From: Candidatus Kuenenia stuttgartensis
Lineage (GTDB): Bacteria; Planctomycetota; Planctomycetia; Pirellulales; UBA1268
Reading direction: 5' to 3'
Assembly: GCA_945870505.1 (NCBI GenBank)
Contig: CAMBSN010000003.1
Span: 1-64,000 of the forward strand
DNA: 64,000 nt
Shown here: positions 16,286 to 26,182 of the stretch, piece by piece
Layout of the letters: each line of letters opens with the position of its first letter
How positions within the stretch are numbered: the first letter of the stretch is position 1
The notes under the pieces: generated by a model
What the model was told of the DNA's origin: nothing
Seen by the model: the letters and a program-made list of their open reading frames with translations, nothing else
Databases searched by the model: none
Program-made: the position numbers and the translations under genes

Positions 16286-16849
16286 TCAGAACCGCAGCGG
16301 TTGCCCGCCGGCGCGAGCCGGCTCGGCCGCCGCCCGTTGCAGGCCAGCTCGATCCCTCCAGGCCACGACGTCGTCGAGCAAGCAGTTTGCCGCAGCGTGT
16401 GCGTCGCCACCGGTGACGTGAAACACACGCAGCAGTTGCCCCGAGCCGTCGAGCGGCACACTACAACTCGCCATGTGCTCGCCACCGCCGCCGGCGATTG
16501 GCCGGCACTCGAAGCCGATCGCACCGAGCCGGGCGAGCCGCCCCAACACGTCGTTGCCATCCGCCTCCACGGCGGCGACCAGCGGAGTAGCCGGGCCGGA
16601 CGCCGGGCCAACGGCTGAGCCGACGGCGACGGCCGTGGCGACCACAGGCCCTTCGGCGCTCGTTGATTCCTTCCCGTCTGCCATTCGACCGCCCCCCTCG
16701 GTGGAACGCGGCGGCCACAACGCAGCCGTGAGCCGGCCCACCTCGTCGCGGATCGAGCGGCGGACATCGGCGGGGATACGGTGCGAAAACATGGCCGCCG
16801 CGGGCACGGCAATCATGAACGCCACCAGAAGTGCTGATCGGATCTTCAT
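16286..16849 (-). CDS. Hypothetical membrane-anchored/secreted protein
   Basis: MKIRSALLVAFMIAVPAAAMF N-terminal hydrophobic segment; ORF upstream of scpB on the same strand. Confidence 0.5.
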   Translation of the reverse strand: MKIRSALLVAFMIAVPAAAMFSHRIPADVRRSIRDEVGRLTAALWPPRSTEGGGRMADGKESTSAEGPVVATAVAVGSAVGPASGPATPLVAAVEADGNDVLGRLARLGAIGFECRPIAGGGGEHMASCSVPLDGSGQLLRVFHVTGGDAHAAANCLLDDVVAWRDRAGLQRAAAEPARAGGQPLRF

Positions 16850-16992
16850 GCAGGATGCAAGGCCTCAACGCGGGGCGGGGAGGCTAGCGGCCATCCGTCG
16901 CCACGGCAATCGTGAAACCCCGCCGGACGCGGAGACTGCGCAAGAAGGGGGCACGCCGTAGAGAGGGTTTTTCAATGCCCTGGCCTGCCTCG

Positions 16993-18030
16993 CTACTCGC
17001 CGCCCTCGACGATGATCCGCCTGGGATCGGGACCGTCGGCCGGCGTGGCGGGATCGAAGTGTGCGACGCCCGGTGTGTAGGTCACCGGGGTCGCGGCCCG
17101 GGCCTTTGCCAACAGATCACGGATGAGCTGCGCGGCCATCATTTTCTCCAGACCGGGCCGGACGGCATCGAGTCCGATGCGTCCGGGCTCCACATCGATC
17201 ACCTTCACGAGGTGGACACCGAATGGTGTCATGATCGGCTTCGACACATTGCCTTTGGCGAGAGTGAACACCGGTTTGTTAAACGCCTCGACCATTGGGC
17301 CGGAGCGCGTGATCCAGCCGACGTCGCCCCCCTTGTGGCGGCTAGGCCCGGCCGAGAACCGTCGCGCCGCCTCGTCGAACGCGATCTTTCCTTGGAGGAT
17401 GTCGCGGCGAATCACCTCCGCCTGGCGCACCTGACGATCGACCCCCTCGGTATCGACGATGTCGGGCCGCAGCACGATGTGGCTGACTCGCAGCCGCGTG
17501 CCGTCGAACTCGCGGCGGTTCTGCTCGAAGAATGCGTTCACCTGGTCGGCGGTCATCCGCGGCCTGATGTACTTGTCGATTGCAAGTTCGAGCCGGATCT
17601 GTTCGCGGAGCCCCCGCTCATCGCGGCCCGACTCCGCCATGAACGCCTCCAGCGTGACACCCCGCGATGCCAACTGTCCGCGGAGGCGCTCGACCCCCGC
17701 CTGAATCTCACCATCGGCAACCTCGACGAGTTGATTCGCGAGTTCGGCGCGGAGCAGCGCCTCATCGACGAGCTGCTCGAGCACCGACACCTCGATCTGC
17801 CGGCGCTGCTCGCCGGACGGCTTCGACACCGGATGCAGCCGACGGATCACGAGGCCGATCGCGGCACCGTCGATCGGCATATCGCCGACAAACGCGAGGG
17901 GCGGGCCCTTCTCTGGTGGCGCGTCATCGGCCCCGGAGGCCGCCCCCGAACCAGCCGCAGCCAGCATCAACAGCGATGCCACCGCACAAGGCCAGCGCCG
18001 CCGACTGGTTGGTGTTCGAAGTCCGATCAT
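16993..18030 (-). CDS. Parvulin-type peptidylprolyl isomerase (SurA/PpiC-like), secreted
   Basis: VSHIVLRPDIVDTEGVDRQVRQAEVIRRDILQGKIAFDEAARRFSAGPSRHKGGDVGWITRSGPMVEAFNKPVFTLAKGNVSKPIMTPFGVHLVKV; probable start ATG 18030. Confidence 0.88.
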   Translation of the reverse strand: MIGLRTPTSRRRWPCAVASLLMLAAAGSGAASGADDAPPEKGPPLAFVGDMPIDGAAIGLVIRRLHPVSKPSGEQRRQIEVSVLEQLVDEALLRAELANQLVEVADGEIQAGVERLRGQLASRGVTLEAFMAESGRDERGLREQIRLELAIDKYIRPRMTADQVNAFFEQNRREFDGTRLRVSHIVLRPDIVDTEGVDRQVRQAEVIRRDILQGKIAFDEAARRFSAGPSRHKGGDVGWITRSGPMVEAFNKPVFTLAKGNVSKPIMTPFGVHLVKVIDVEPGRIGLDAVRPGLEKMMAAQLIRDLLAKARAATPVTYTPGVAHFDPATPADGPDPRRIIVEGGE

Positions 18031-18188
18031 GCCATCTCCTGCCGCACTCCCCCGCATGGTACGCGACCGATGGGCGGTCCAGAAGCACCGCCGCGGGGCC
18101 GCTGGCGAAACCGCGGTCCTCCGGCGACAATCCGATGCTGCGAGGGCCGCCACTTCGGCGCGACCCCAGCGTCCTCGGCCACCCTCCC

Positions 18189-19277
18189 GTGTCCCGAATC
18201 GCCATGAGTCTGTGCGGTGAGGGCCGTGGCCACGCGACCCGTGTGAGCACGCTCGTTGGCCGTCTGGAGGCCGACCACGATGTCCTCGTCTGGACTTCCG
18301 CCGACGCCCTCGCCTTCCTCCGACAGCAGTTCGCGGTGGGCCACCCGCGGGTGAGGGTCGAGGAGATCCCGGGCGTCGTCTTTGAGTACAGCGGCGGGCG
18401 TCTCGACGTCATGAAGTCGATCGCCGCCGGGCTCGATTACCAGGCGCGGCTCCTGGGCCCGCTTGTTGACCGGATGCTGCTTGAACTCGAGATCTTCGAT
18501 GCCGATCTGGCGATCACCGACTTCGAGCCGGCCCTGCCCCGGGCGGCGGGCCGCATGGGCATCCCGCTCCTCAGTGTCGATCACCAGCACTTCCTCCTCA
18601 CCTACGATCTCGACTCGCTCCCCTGGTCGCTTCAGTGGAATGCATGGTTCATGAGCCACGCCGTCTGGATGTATGTGATGGAGGCTTCCGACACGGTGGT
18701 GTCGGCGTTCTTCAGGCCGCCGCTCCGCCGTGGCTGGGAGCATGTGGTGCAGGTCGGGCCTCTTCTCCGCCGTGAGATCGTCGAGGCCAAGCCTCGCGAC
18801 GATGGCTTCATCCTCAGCTACCTCCGGCGCCACACGCCATTTTCGGCGATCGAGGCGTTGGCCGACTGCGGCATGCCTGTGCGGGTCTACGGCCTTGGCC
18901 AGCGCAACGCCGTGGGGCAGGTGTCTTTTCACGCGATCGACGAGCGGGCCTTCGTGGCCGATCTCGCAGCCTGTCGCGGGCTCGTGTCGGCCGCCGGCAA
19001 CCAACTGATCGGCGAGGCCCTTCATCTCGGCAAGCCGCTGCTCGTCCTGCCCGAGCGGGCGCACTCCGAGCAGATGATGAACAGCCATTTCCTCCGCTCG
19101 ATGGGCTGCGGCGACTTCTGCCTGCTCGAGGATGTGACGCCTGGGGTCGTGCGGGCCTTCGTCGATGGCCTTGACCAGTTCGCCGCGCCGCTGGCGGCCG
19201 TCGCCGGACGGATGGACGGAACCGACGACGTGCTGCGAGTGATCCGCCACCGGCTGGAAAAAATATCGCCGGCCTGA
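18189..19277 (+). CDS. Glycosyltransferase-like protein (MJ1255/GtrA-type UDP-GlcNAc transferase family)
   Basis: RIAMSLCGEGRGHATRVSTLVGRLEADHDVLVWTS... GLVSAAGNQLIGEALHLGKPLLVLPERAHSEQMMNSHFLRSMGCG; start GTG 18189 or ATG 18204. Confidence 0.7.
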   Translation: MSRIAMSLCGEGRGHATRVSTLVGRLEADHDVLVWTSADALAFLRQQFAVGHPRVRVEEIPGVVFEYSGGRLDVMKSIAAGLDYQARLLGPLVDRMLLELEIFDADLAITDFEPALPRAAGRMGIPLLSVDHQHFLLTYDLDSLPWSLQWNAWFMSHAVWMYVMEASDTVVSAFFRPPLRRGWEHVVQVGPLLRREIVEAKPRDDGFILSYLRRHTPFSAIEALADCGMPVRVYGLGQRNAVGQVSFHAIDERAFVADLAACRGLVSAAGNQLIGEALHLGKPLLVLPERAHSEQMMNSHFLRSMGCGDFCLLEDVTPGVVRAFVDGLDQFAAPLAAVAGRMDGTDDVLRVIRHRLEKISPA

Positions 19278-19282
19278 AGCCG

Positions 19283-19903
19283 TCAGGGGCCGCCGCCGAA
19301 GGCCTGCACGATCAGCGGAAGCATCGCCCGCATCGCCCGTGCGCGGTGGCTGATCACGCTCTTGACCGCCAGGGGGAGCTCACCGAACGTGCGGTGGTAC
19401 TCCGACACGATGAACAGCGGGTCGTAGCCAAAGCCTCCGGAGCCAGCCGGTGATTCCGCGATCCGTCCGTGGCATGTTCCCGAAGCGACCGCGACGACGC
19501 GTCCACCGGGATCGGCGAGCGCTGCATGGCAGGCGTAGTGGGCCGACCGCTCGCGACCGGTGCGGCCCGCGAGCCGCTCGAGCAACAGCGCGCTGTTCCG
19601 CCGGTCGACGGCCTCGCGATCAGCACCTTCCGCCGGTCCCGAGAACCGAGCCGAGAGCACGCCGGGGTCACCGCCGAGCGCAGACACCACGAGACCGCTG
19701 TCTTCGGCCAGCACCCAGCGACCGAGGGCCACCGCCTGAGCGGTGGCCTTCAGCCCGGCATTTTCCGCGAACGTCGATCCGGTCTCTTCGACATCGACCG
19801 CGGCTGCAAGGCCAGCGAGCGATGTGCAGCCAATGCCGTGGGGCTCGAGCAACTCCAGAAGCTCGCGAAGCTTGCCGTGATTGGTGGTGCCGAGCACGAG
19901 CAT
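19283..19903 (-). CDS. rdgB: RdgB/HAM1-type non-canonical purine NTP pyrophosphatase
   Basis: MLVLGTTNHGKLRELLELL..., STFAENAGLKATAQA, VLAEDSGLVVSALGGDPGVLSARFSG, GGFGYDPLFI; start ATG 19903. Confidence 0.9.
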   Translation of the reverse strand: MLVLGTTNHGKLRELLELLEPHGIGCTSLAGLAAAVDVEETGSTFAENAGLKATAQAVALGRWVLAEDSGLVVSALGGDPGVLSARFSGPAEGADREAVDRRNSALLLERLAGRTGRERSAHYACHAALADPGGRVVAVASGTCHGRIAESPAGSGGFGYDPLFIVSEYHRTFGELPLAVKSVISHRARAMRAMLPLIVQAFGGGP

Positions 19904-19907
19904 GGGA

Positions 19908-21083
19908 TCACCGCCGGCCGGCCGGCGATCGCGGCACGTCGATCGGCCGCGGCTGGACGTCAAGCATGATGCCGTCGAACGCCCTCGGCATGATCTGCCC
20001 ACGGGCGAGCGCCGCGGGGTCAGGCCCGAGCGCCGCCACAATCCTCGCCACCTCGGGATGGGGCATCTTCCGCCCCCCGGGCCCAGGCAGCGCGAGCTGA
20101 TCGATGTTCCCCACGCAGACGATGCTCGAATCGCGGTCGTGAAACTCCCACGCCGGCCAGCCGTTGCGACGGAGCGCCTCCGTGAGGCGATGAGCCTTGT
20201 CGGCGGCGTCCACGAGCCGGCTCTCCTCCTCGACGCCCCGGAGCTGGGGATCCTTCCAACCGTTGCCCTTGAGCACCTCGAGGAACCGGTTGACGTCGAC
20301 GAGGCTATCGTCCTCGGCCTCAGGCTCGACCTGGCTGGAGCCGGTGTTGAACGTGCCAGCACCAGTGAACGTGGCGACGCGGACGGTGTACCGCCCCGGA
20401 CAGTCGAGAAGGCTGTGGGTCACGTCCGCGTTCATCTCCATCACGAACTCGTCGATCTGCTGCCGTGAAAAGTAGTCGGCCGGAAGGAGCGGATTGGGGA
20501 TCAAGAGCGCGGTGTGGAGCGGCGGCTTCGTGGCCCCGGCACCGCCCACATGGTCGCGGTTCGCCTGGATGAAGTCGCTCTCGAGCCGGTTCGCCTTCGT
20601 GCCCTCGAGTGAGTTAGGCCGGAGCTGTTTGACCTTCTGGAGCATCTTCTGCGCCCGCGGATCCTCCGCCGACGCGAAGTCGCCGACCAGCACGGCCACC
20701 TCCACCACATGCCCCTCGTTGGCATACCGCATGCGCTTCGGCGTGCCGTCGGGATTGAGCCCCATGCCCCGCTGCTCGCCGGTGTAGTCGAATGCCTTCT
20801 CGTGCGTGAACGCCGTGAGCCGGTGGCTACCGCGGAGTTCCTGGACGAGCTTCCTGGCGTCCTCGCGGGCCCCCTCGCCGCGGAAGGTGGTGGCAAGCAC
20901 AAGCCAGGGGCCATCCTTTTCGGCCAACGGATACATCGCCTTCGGGTCGACGTCGCCACCGGTAAACCAGGTGGTCGGCAGCCAACCGCTCTGGGCGAAC
21001 GAAGGCTGGGGCGCAGGCAAGGCCAGCACCGCGGCCGCGATGAACACGCTCCGGATCGCAGGGTCGAAAAGGCAACGGCGCAC
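19908..21083 (-). CDS. Hypothetical secreted protein
   Basis: 391 aa with signal-like N-terminus IRSVFIAAAVLALPAPQPSFAQ; 4 bp from rdgB start. Confidence 0.6.
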   Translation of the reverse strand: MRRCLFDPAIRSVFIAAAVLALPAPQPSFAQSGWLPTTWFTGGDVDPKAMYPLAEKDGPWLVLATTFRGEGAREDARKLVQELRGSHRLTAFTHEKAFDYTGEQRGMGLNPDGTPKRMRYANEGHVVEVAVLVGDFASAEDPRAQKMLQKVKQLRPNSLEGTKANRLESDFIQANRDHVGGAGATKPPLHTALLIPNPLLPADYFSRQQIDEFVMEMNADVTHSLLDCPGRYTVRVATFTGAGTFNTGSSQVEPEAEDDSLVDVNRFLEVLKGNGWKDPQLRGVEEESRLVDAADKAHRLTEALRRNGWPAWEFHDRDSSIVCVGNIDQLALPGPGGRKMPHPEVARIVAALGPDPAALARGQIMPRAFDGIMLDVQPRPIDVPRSPAGRR

Positions 21084-21217
21084 TGGTGGAACTCCTCGTC
21101 ATCACCGTGGTGGCGGGGCCGGTCCGCCGCTGGCGGCGGACCACAATCGGGTCGGGACGGTAGCAGGGCGGGCGGGGCGATGCCAGACTAGAACACCCTG
21201 GGGAAACAGGGCACTGT

Positions 21218-21712
21218 GTGGCAACGGCGAACTCTGGCGACACCTGGCAGGGAATCGGCATGGCGGCAGGCAACAATCCCCGGCGAAGACGACATGCTGC
21301 GTGGGCGCGGGCGTTCGCTGTGCTGGTGATCACCTGCTGGCTCGCCGCGGTCGTCGCACCTCCGCTCGCGCTCGTTGCCTGGCGCGACCGCCGGCTGGCG
21401 GAGGTTGCCAGTCCCGAAGCTCAGGCGGAATGGGACGCCTTCCGCGCCGACATGCGAAGGCAATCGGGCCGCGAAGGCCCGGTGCAACGAAAGGTGCCGA
21501 GGAGTGCCGAGCCACCCGAGTTGGTCTGGCTCCGCGACTACCTCTCCCTCGCCATTACGGCCTGGGTCACTCTGGTAGGGGTGCTCGGCGGTTTTCTGGC
21601 GGCCATGGCGCTGGGCCTGGCGCGGGCAGCGTCAGCGGCCGAGGATGGCGCGGCCGGTGGCCGCCACGACCAGAAACAAAACGAGCGCGATACCCAGCAC
21701 GCCGACGAATGA
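21218..21712 (+). CDS. Hypothetical membrane protein
   Basis: 164 aa, TM segments AFAVLVITCWLAAVVAPPLALVAW and LAITAWVTLVGVLGGFLAAMALGLA. Confidence 0.45.
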   Translation: MATANSGDTWQGIGMAAGNNPRRRRHAAWARAFAVLVITCWLAAVVAPPLALVAWRDRRLAEVASPEAQAEWDAFRADMRRQSGREGPVQRKVPRSAEPPELVWLRDYLSLAITAWVTLVGVLGGFLAAMALGLARAASAAEDGAAGGRHDQKQNERDTQHADE

Positions 21713-21829
21713 CGACACGGCTGACTCCCGAACTCCGACCTCGCTGCGGCATGGGACAACCCCGTTCCGCGATGGCGGGATAGTAGACGGGAGTCCGCGG
21801 CCCCACAAGGCGACCCGGGACCGCCACCC

Positions 21830-22453
21830 TCAGCCCCCCGGCGCGGTCCGGAAGACCTCCTCTGACACCACCATCTGACCGGCCCGGCCGATGTCGTTGA
21901 GCGTCCGCCGCTGGCCCACGGTATGCCACGGGGTGACGTCTGAGAGTTCCGGCATGATCTCGAGAATCTGCTCGATCAGCATCGTCACCATGCGGCCGAC
22001 GGGCTCGCCTTCCGTCCGCTCGCGGATCGCCGCGGCGGTCTTCATGAGCTTCACCATCCTCGACCGCTCGAGCACTGGCCCTGAGAGTTGTCCGTCGCCT
22101 TCGACGAGCAGTTCGGCGACTGGCACCTCGAGCACCTCCTGCCAGCGGTGCAGGTCGGTGATCCGCAGATCGCAGTCGGGCTGCTCCTGTCGCCGTGCCA
22201 GCGGCAACGCGATGCCGAGCCGACGGGCCACGTTGCGGAGGGTCACGCCCTGACGCTGCCGCACCTCCGCGATCCGATGAAGTTGCTTGGCCTCACGAGA
22301 CGACGGCCGGGGCAGAGCATTGGAATACTCGAACTCGGCACGGGCCGCGTCGGAGTGTTCGGTGTCGGCGACCGCGAGGGGGTCGTCGCCGTAGCGGGAA
22401 TCGGAATCGTCATAATCGTCGCGGCATTCCTGGTCGTAATGCACGGTGGCCAT
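21830..22453 (-). CDS. XRE-type HTH transcriptional regulator-like protein
   Basis: RIAEVRQRQGVTLRNVARRLGIALPLARRQEQPDCDLRITDLHRWQEVLEVPVAELL; probable start MATVHYDQE. Confidence 0.65.
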   Translation of the reverse strand: MATVHYDQECRDDYDDSDSRYGDDPLAVADTEHSDAARAEFEYSNALPRPSSREAKQLHRIAEVRQRQGVTLRNVARRLGIALPLARRQEQPDCDLRITDLHRWQEVLEVPVAELLVEGDGQLSGPVLERSRMVKLMKTAAAIRERTEGEPVGRMVTMLIEQILEIMPELSDVTPWHTVGQRRTLNDIGRAGQMVVSEEVFRTAPGG

Positions 22454-22640
22454 GATTCGTTCTCCAGACCTTCTGACCATGTGGCGGGGCCGCGACCCTC
22501 ATGGCATCCTCATGGCATCCATGTCGTCGCGGTGAAATGAACTACGCAGGTCGCCGCGGGGTCGTTCGCGCCGGAATGAAAAAATCCGGCGGGTGCGGGG
22601 CTCCCCGGGGCGGGGCGGGGCGACGTGGTAGGGTGGGGGC

Positions 22641-23618
22641 ATGCAGCCCGCCTCCGGCCCCCACGGTCGCCCACCCCTTTTCCCGGCCGCCTCGTGGACC
22701 GACCTCGCCTCGCGCGGCACCGTCCGGGCCACCGGGGGAGCCGCCGCCACGTTTGTCGACAAGTTCACGACGGCGGCGGTGGGAACGCTGGCACCGGGCG
22801 ACGGAACAGAAGGGATGTTTGCCGACGTGCGGGGCTGGGTGATCGCGCTGGCTGCGATCCTCCGCACGGATGACGGCCTGCTAATCGACTGCGACGTCGC
22901 CGTCGCCGCCACCCTTCGCGACCATCTCGAGCACTACCACATCCGCGAGGACGTCGTCCTCGTTGATGCGTCAGGCGACGAGCGGTGCGTCGCCATCGTC
23001 GGGCCTGGGGCGGCACGATGGCTGGCGGATCGTCTCGGGAGCGACGTGCCCACGGGGCCGCTTCGCCACCGCTCGATCCACTTCGGCAGGACCGGCGCAG
23101 TCGTCGTCGCCGTCGACTGGTTCGGAGCGGATGGGTTTCTCGTTCGCGTGCCGGCGAACGATCTCTCGGCACTCCACGACTGGTTTGCGGCCGAAGGGCT
23201 TCCTCGCGGCGATGCAGCCGCCCTCGACGCGCTGCGGATCGAGCAGCGCTTTCCCCTGGCGCGAGATATCCCCGAGAAGACGCTGCCGCAAGAACTCGAC
23301 CGCACCGCCCGCGCGATCTCCTTCACGAAGGGCTGCTACCTCGGCCAGGAGACCGTGGCCAGGATCGATGCGCTCGGCCACGTAAACCGCACGCTCGTGC
23401 TCGTCGTCGTCGAGGGTGACGACGTGCCGCCTGCGGGCGCCGTCGTGTCGTGCGGTGGCAACGACGTGGGCACTTTCACGTCGTCGTGCGTGTCGCCACG
23501 GCTGGGGGCGTGCGGCCTGGCGATCGTCCATCGCCGTGGGCTCGAGCCCGAAGCCACGCTGACCGTCGCGGGCCGTGCGGCGCGGATCGTGAGTCGCGAC
23601 ACCTCCACGGAGGCTTGA
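22641..23618 (+). CDS. YgfZ/GcvT-like folate-binding protein
   Basis: FTKGCYLGQETVARIDALGHVNRTLV signature K-G-C-Y-x-G-Q-E. Confidence 0.9.
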   Translation: MQPASGPHGRPPLFPAASWTDLASRGTVRATGGAAATFVDKFTTAAVGTLAPGDGTEGMFADVRGWVIALAAILRTDDGLLIDCDVAVAATLRDHLEHYHIREDVVLVDASGDERCVAIVGPGAARWLADRLGSDVPTGPLRHRSIHFGRTGAVVVAVDWFGADGFLVRVPANDLSALHDWFAAEGLPRGDAAALDALRIEQRFPLARDIPEKTLPQELDRTARAISFTKGCYLGQETVARIDALGHVNRTLVLVVVEGDDVPPAGAVVSCGGNDVGTFTSSCVSPRLGACGLAIVHRRGLEPEATLTVAGRAARIVSRDTSTEA

Positions 23619-23620
23619 TC

Positions 23621-24262
23621 ATGGATGGCTTCGTCGACGGCGACGAAACCCTGCTCGAGGCGAGCCGCTTCACGGTGGTGCGCCGCCAGCAGCCGCTCGC
23701 CGGCGGCGCCACCAGGGTCCGAGAGGTCGTGCTCCATCCCGGAAGTGTCGTGGTCGTGCCGCTCCTTTTGGCCCACCAGGTGTGCCTGATCGATGTCGTC
23801 CGCACGGCGGTCGGCGCGACGCTCCTCGAACTCCCCGCCGGCACACTCGACCGCGAGGAGTCGCTCGCAGAAGCGGCGCGGCGCGAACTCCTTGAGGAGA
23901 CGGGCTACCGGGCCGGCCGGCTCGAGCATGCCGGCTCCTTCTGGATGTCGCCTGGGATCCTCCGCGAGCGGATGCACCTGTTTGTCGCGAGCGACCTCGA
24001 GGCAGGCCCGCAGGCCCTCGAGCCGGGCGAACAGATCACCACTCGGGTCGTTCCCTGGAACGAGGCGGTAGCGATGTGCCTCGACGGCCGCATCGAAGAT
24101 GCCAAGACGGTCGCCGGCATCCTGCTCGTTGATGCCCGGCGGACGCTCGCTTCGAAATCAGCAAGCCATCTCGAATCAGGAAGCCCGGTCGCGCAGCCAA
24201 GCCCACATCCCCTCGCTTCCGCTCGGGGCCTCCTGGCGGAGTCAGGAGACAGCGAGAGATAG
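23621..24262 (+). CDS. NUDIX hydrolase (ADP-ribose pyrophosphatase-like)
   Basis: ELPAGTLDREESLAEAARRELLEETGYRA Nudix box; start ATG 23621. Confidence 0.88.
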   Translation: MDGFVDGDETLLEASRFTVVRRQQPLAGGATRVREVVLHPGSVVVVPLLLAHQVCLIDVVRTAVGATLLELPAGTLDREESLAEAARRELLEETGYRAGRLEHAGSFWMSPGILRERMHLFVASDLEAGPQALEPGEQITTRVVPWNEAVAMCLDGRIEDAKTVAGILLVDARRTLASKSASHLESGSPVAQPSPHPLASARGLLAESGDSER

Positions 24263-24349
24263 CGAGAGGCTGCCCGTACCCGGGAGCCGGCGTTGCTGAC
24301 AAGCGCAGGCAGGATGGCGGAGCACAGTCGGCATCGAGTGAGTGGAGGG

Positions 24350-24450
24350 CAGGATGCCAATCCTGTTCGGCACGGCAGTTGCAGGGCGGGTCGACCCACG
24401 TCTGGCCTGGCTCTGGGCTGCCCACGTAGGTGCAGGTTGGCAACCTGCAC
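24350..24450. repeat. Intergenic palindrome cluster (REP-like)
   Basis: CAGGAT-GCCA-ATCCTG (24350-24365) and GTGCAGGTTG-G-CAACCTGCAC (24430-24450). Confidence 0.5.
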
Positions 24451-24673
24451 AAGTATCCCGCGGCGGCTCGGGGCTACCCACGCCCTCTCGCTGGACGTTC
24501 GTCTCGGCCTTCCCGGCCTCGAATCACTGCATGTCCGCTGCGCTTCGCCATCCTGGCTTCGCTTGCTCCCATAGCTCGCTCGAGGGCATGGGCAGCCCCT
24601 CGCTGAGTTCTCGTCTCAACTGCGCAGCAGCGAACCCCGCGTGCCGCTCAGGCCGTGGCTGCGCCGACGCGGG

Positions 24674-25120
24674 CTATCGTCGTGTTCGAATGAACGCCTG
24701 GAGTTCCTTGAGGCTGGCCAAGCCGATGAGCTCGTACTAGACCATCTGATACATCGCCCTATTCGGCTTCTCGCCCGTGTAGATCAGGATCAGCATGCAG
24801 ACGATCATGGCAAAGGAGGCTTGGATCTCGACGCCGTTGTGCTTGTCGGAGAACAGGTGGCCACAACCGAGAAGTTGCTTGAATGTCCGGAAAAACATCT
24901 CGATCACCCACCGCGCGACTCCGACAGAGACCCCAAGGATGCCCGGTTCACGCCGAGCCGCTTGCGGACCTTGTCGAGGGCACAGACCCGCTGCAGGTCA
25001 CGCAGGCTCTCGATCGCCGGGCTGAACAGACTGCCGGGTCGCCAGAGCGCAAATCCCTTGCCGAACAGCATTGGCAGGATGCCCGCAGCGAACGTCCGGC
25101 GACGGGGTATGGGCAGCCCC
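24674..25120 (-). pseudogene. Decayed IS4-type transposase remnant with internal deletion and nonsense codon
   Basis: N-terminal part SLRDLQRVCALDKVRKRLGVNRASLGSLSES joined out of frame to C-terminal part RWVIEMFFRTFKQLLGCGHLFSDKHNGVEIQASFAMIVCMLILIYTGEKPNRAMYQMV*YELIGLASLKELQAFIRTRR*. Confidence 0.8.
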
Positions 25121-25150
25121 GAGCGGCGCACAACGCAAGGTCCCCACGGC

Positions 25151-26161
25151 TTACGCCGTTGGGCTTTCCGACCGCGCCCCGCCGCGATCACGAGCCGACG
25201 TCGGCTCGCGATCGAGCAAGAAGAGCACGCCGCCGACGAGGCCGATGATGATCGTGCTCAGGCCCCACAAGAGGGCCACGCCGACGGCGCGGTCGCTCGG
25301 CACGCCCTGTTCGGAGAGGAGGAGCGTCATTGCGTTCTCGCGAACGCCGAAGCCGCCGATGCTGATCGGGAGCACCATCGCGAGAGCCACCAGCGGCACC
25401 ACCGCGAACCACAGCGAGAGCGGCTGATCAACGCCCAGCGCCCGCGCCGACAGTCCCACTCCCAAGGCGCCCCCGGCCTGCACGACAAACGACCAGGCGA
25501 CGGCCTTGGCGATCAGGCTCGGCCGCTGCTGGTAGGGGAGGAGTTGGGCGAGGAAACCCCGGACTGGGCTCCCTTCGGGCAATATCACCACGATCCGGTC
25601 AAGGAAGGAAACGGCGAGGAGGAACACCGCGAGGGCGACGGCGAGCAGGACTGTCGCGACGGCGAGCGTGACCGGCAGGGAGAGGTCGTACTTCCGAGAG
25701 GCGAAGGCGGCGCCGCCCAGCACGGCAAGGGCGGAAAGGCCGGTGAGCCGGTCGGCGAGCACCGAGCAACCGGCGAGCAGCCGCCGGGATGTCGTATCGC
25801 CAATGCGATACGCCTTGATCACGTCGCCGCCGATCGATGACGGCAGGCAGAGGCTGAAGAACATGCCTTCGAAAAACCGCCAGACGAAGAATCGTCGCGA
25901 GAACTCGAAGCCCAGCGGCCGGGCGAGCGCGGCCCAGCGGACACCCGCCACGGCCTGGACGAGCATGCCTGTCACCAAGCCGACCGCCCACCACCGCCAA
26001 TCGGCCTGCAGCAGCAGCGCGGTGAACTTCGGCCAGTCGACGCCCTTGAGCGCGTAGGCGAGCAGGGCCGCGGTGATGCTCAGCCGCAGCACGAGGTTGA
26101 GCCAGGGCGGCATCGGACGACGGCGATTCGACGGCGGCGCGGTATCCGGCGTGTCGTGCAT
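25151..26161 (-). CDS. Lysylphosphatidylglycerol synthase TM-region-like (flippase-like) membrane protein
   Basis: LRLSITAALLAYALKGVDW..., FFEGMFFSLCLPSSIGGDVIKAYRI, LPISIGGFGVRENAMTLLL. Confidence 0.82.
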   Translation of the reverse strand: MHDTPDTAPPSNRRRPMPPWLNLVLRLSITAALLAYALKGVDWPKFTALLLQADWRWWAVGLVTGMLVQAVAGVRWAALARPLGFEFSRRFFVWRFFEGMFFSLCLPSSIGGDVIKAYRIGDTTSRRLLAGCSVLADRLTGLSALAVLGGAAFASRKYDLSLPVTLAVATVLLAVALAVFLLAVSFLDRIVVILPEGSPVRGFLAQLLPYQQRPSLIAKAVAWSFVVQAGGALGVGLSARALGVDQPLSLWFAVVPLVALAMVLPISIGGFGVRENAMTLLLSEQGVPSDRAVGVALLWGLSTIIIGLVGGVLFLLDREPTSARDRGGARSESPTA

Positions 26162-26182
26162 GCGTGACTGTGAGCGTGTCCT

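Noticed and set aside
24641-25840. 399-aa plus-strand ORF
   Set aside because: Spans the transposase remnant and the antisense of the flippase-like gene; no motifs.
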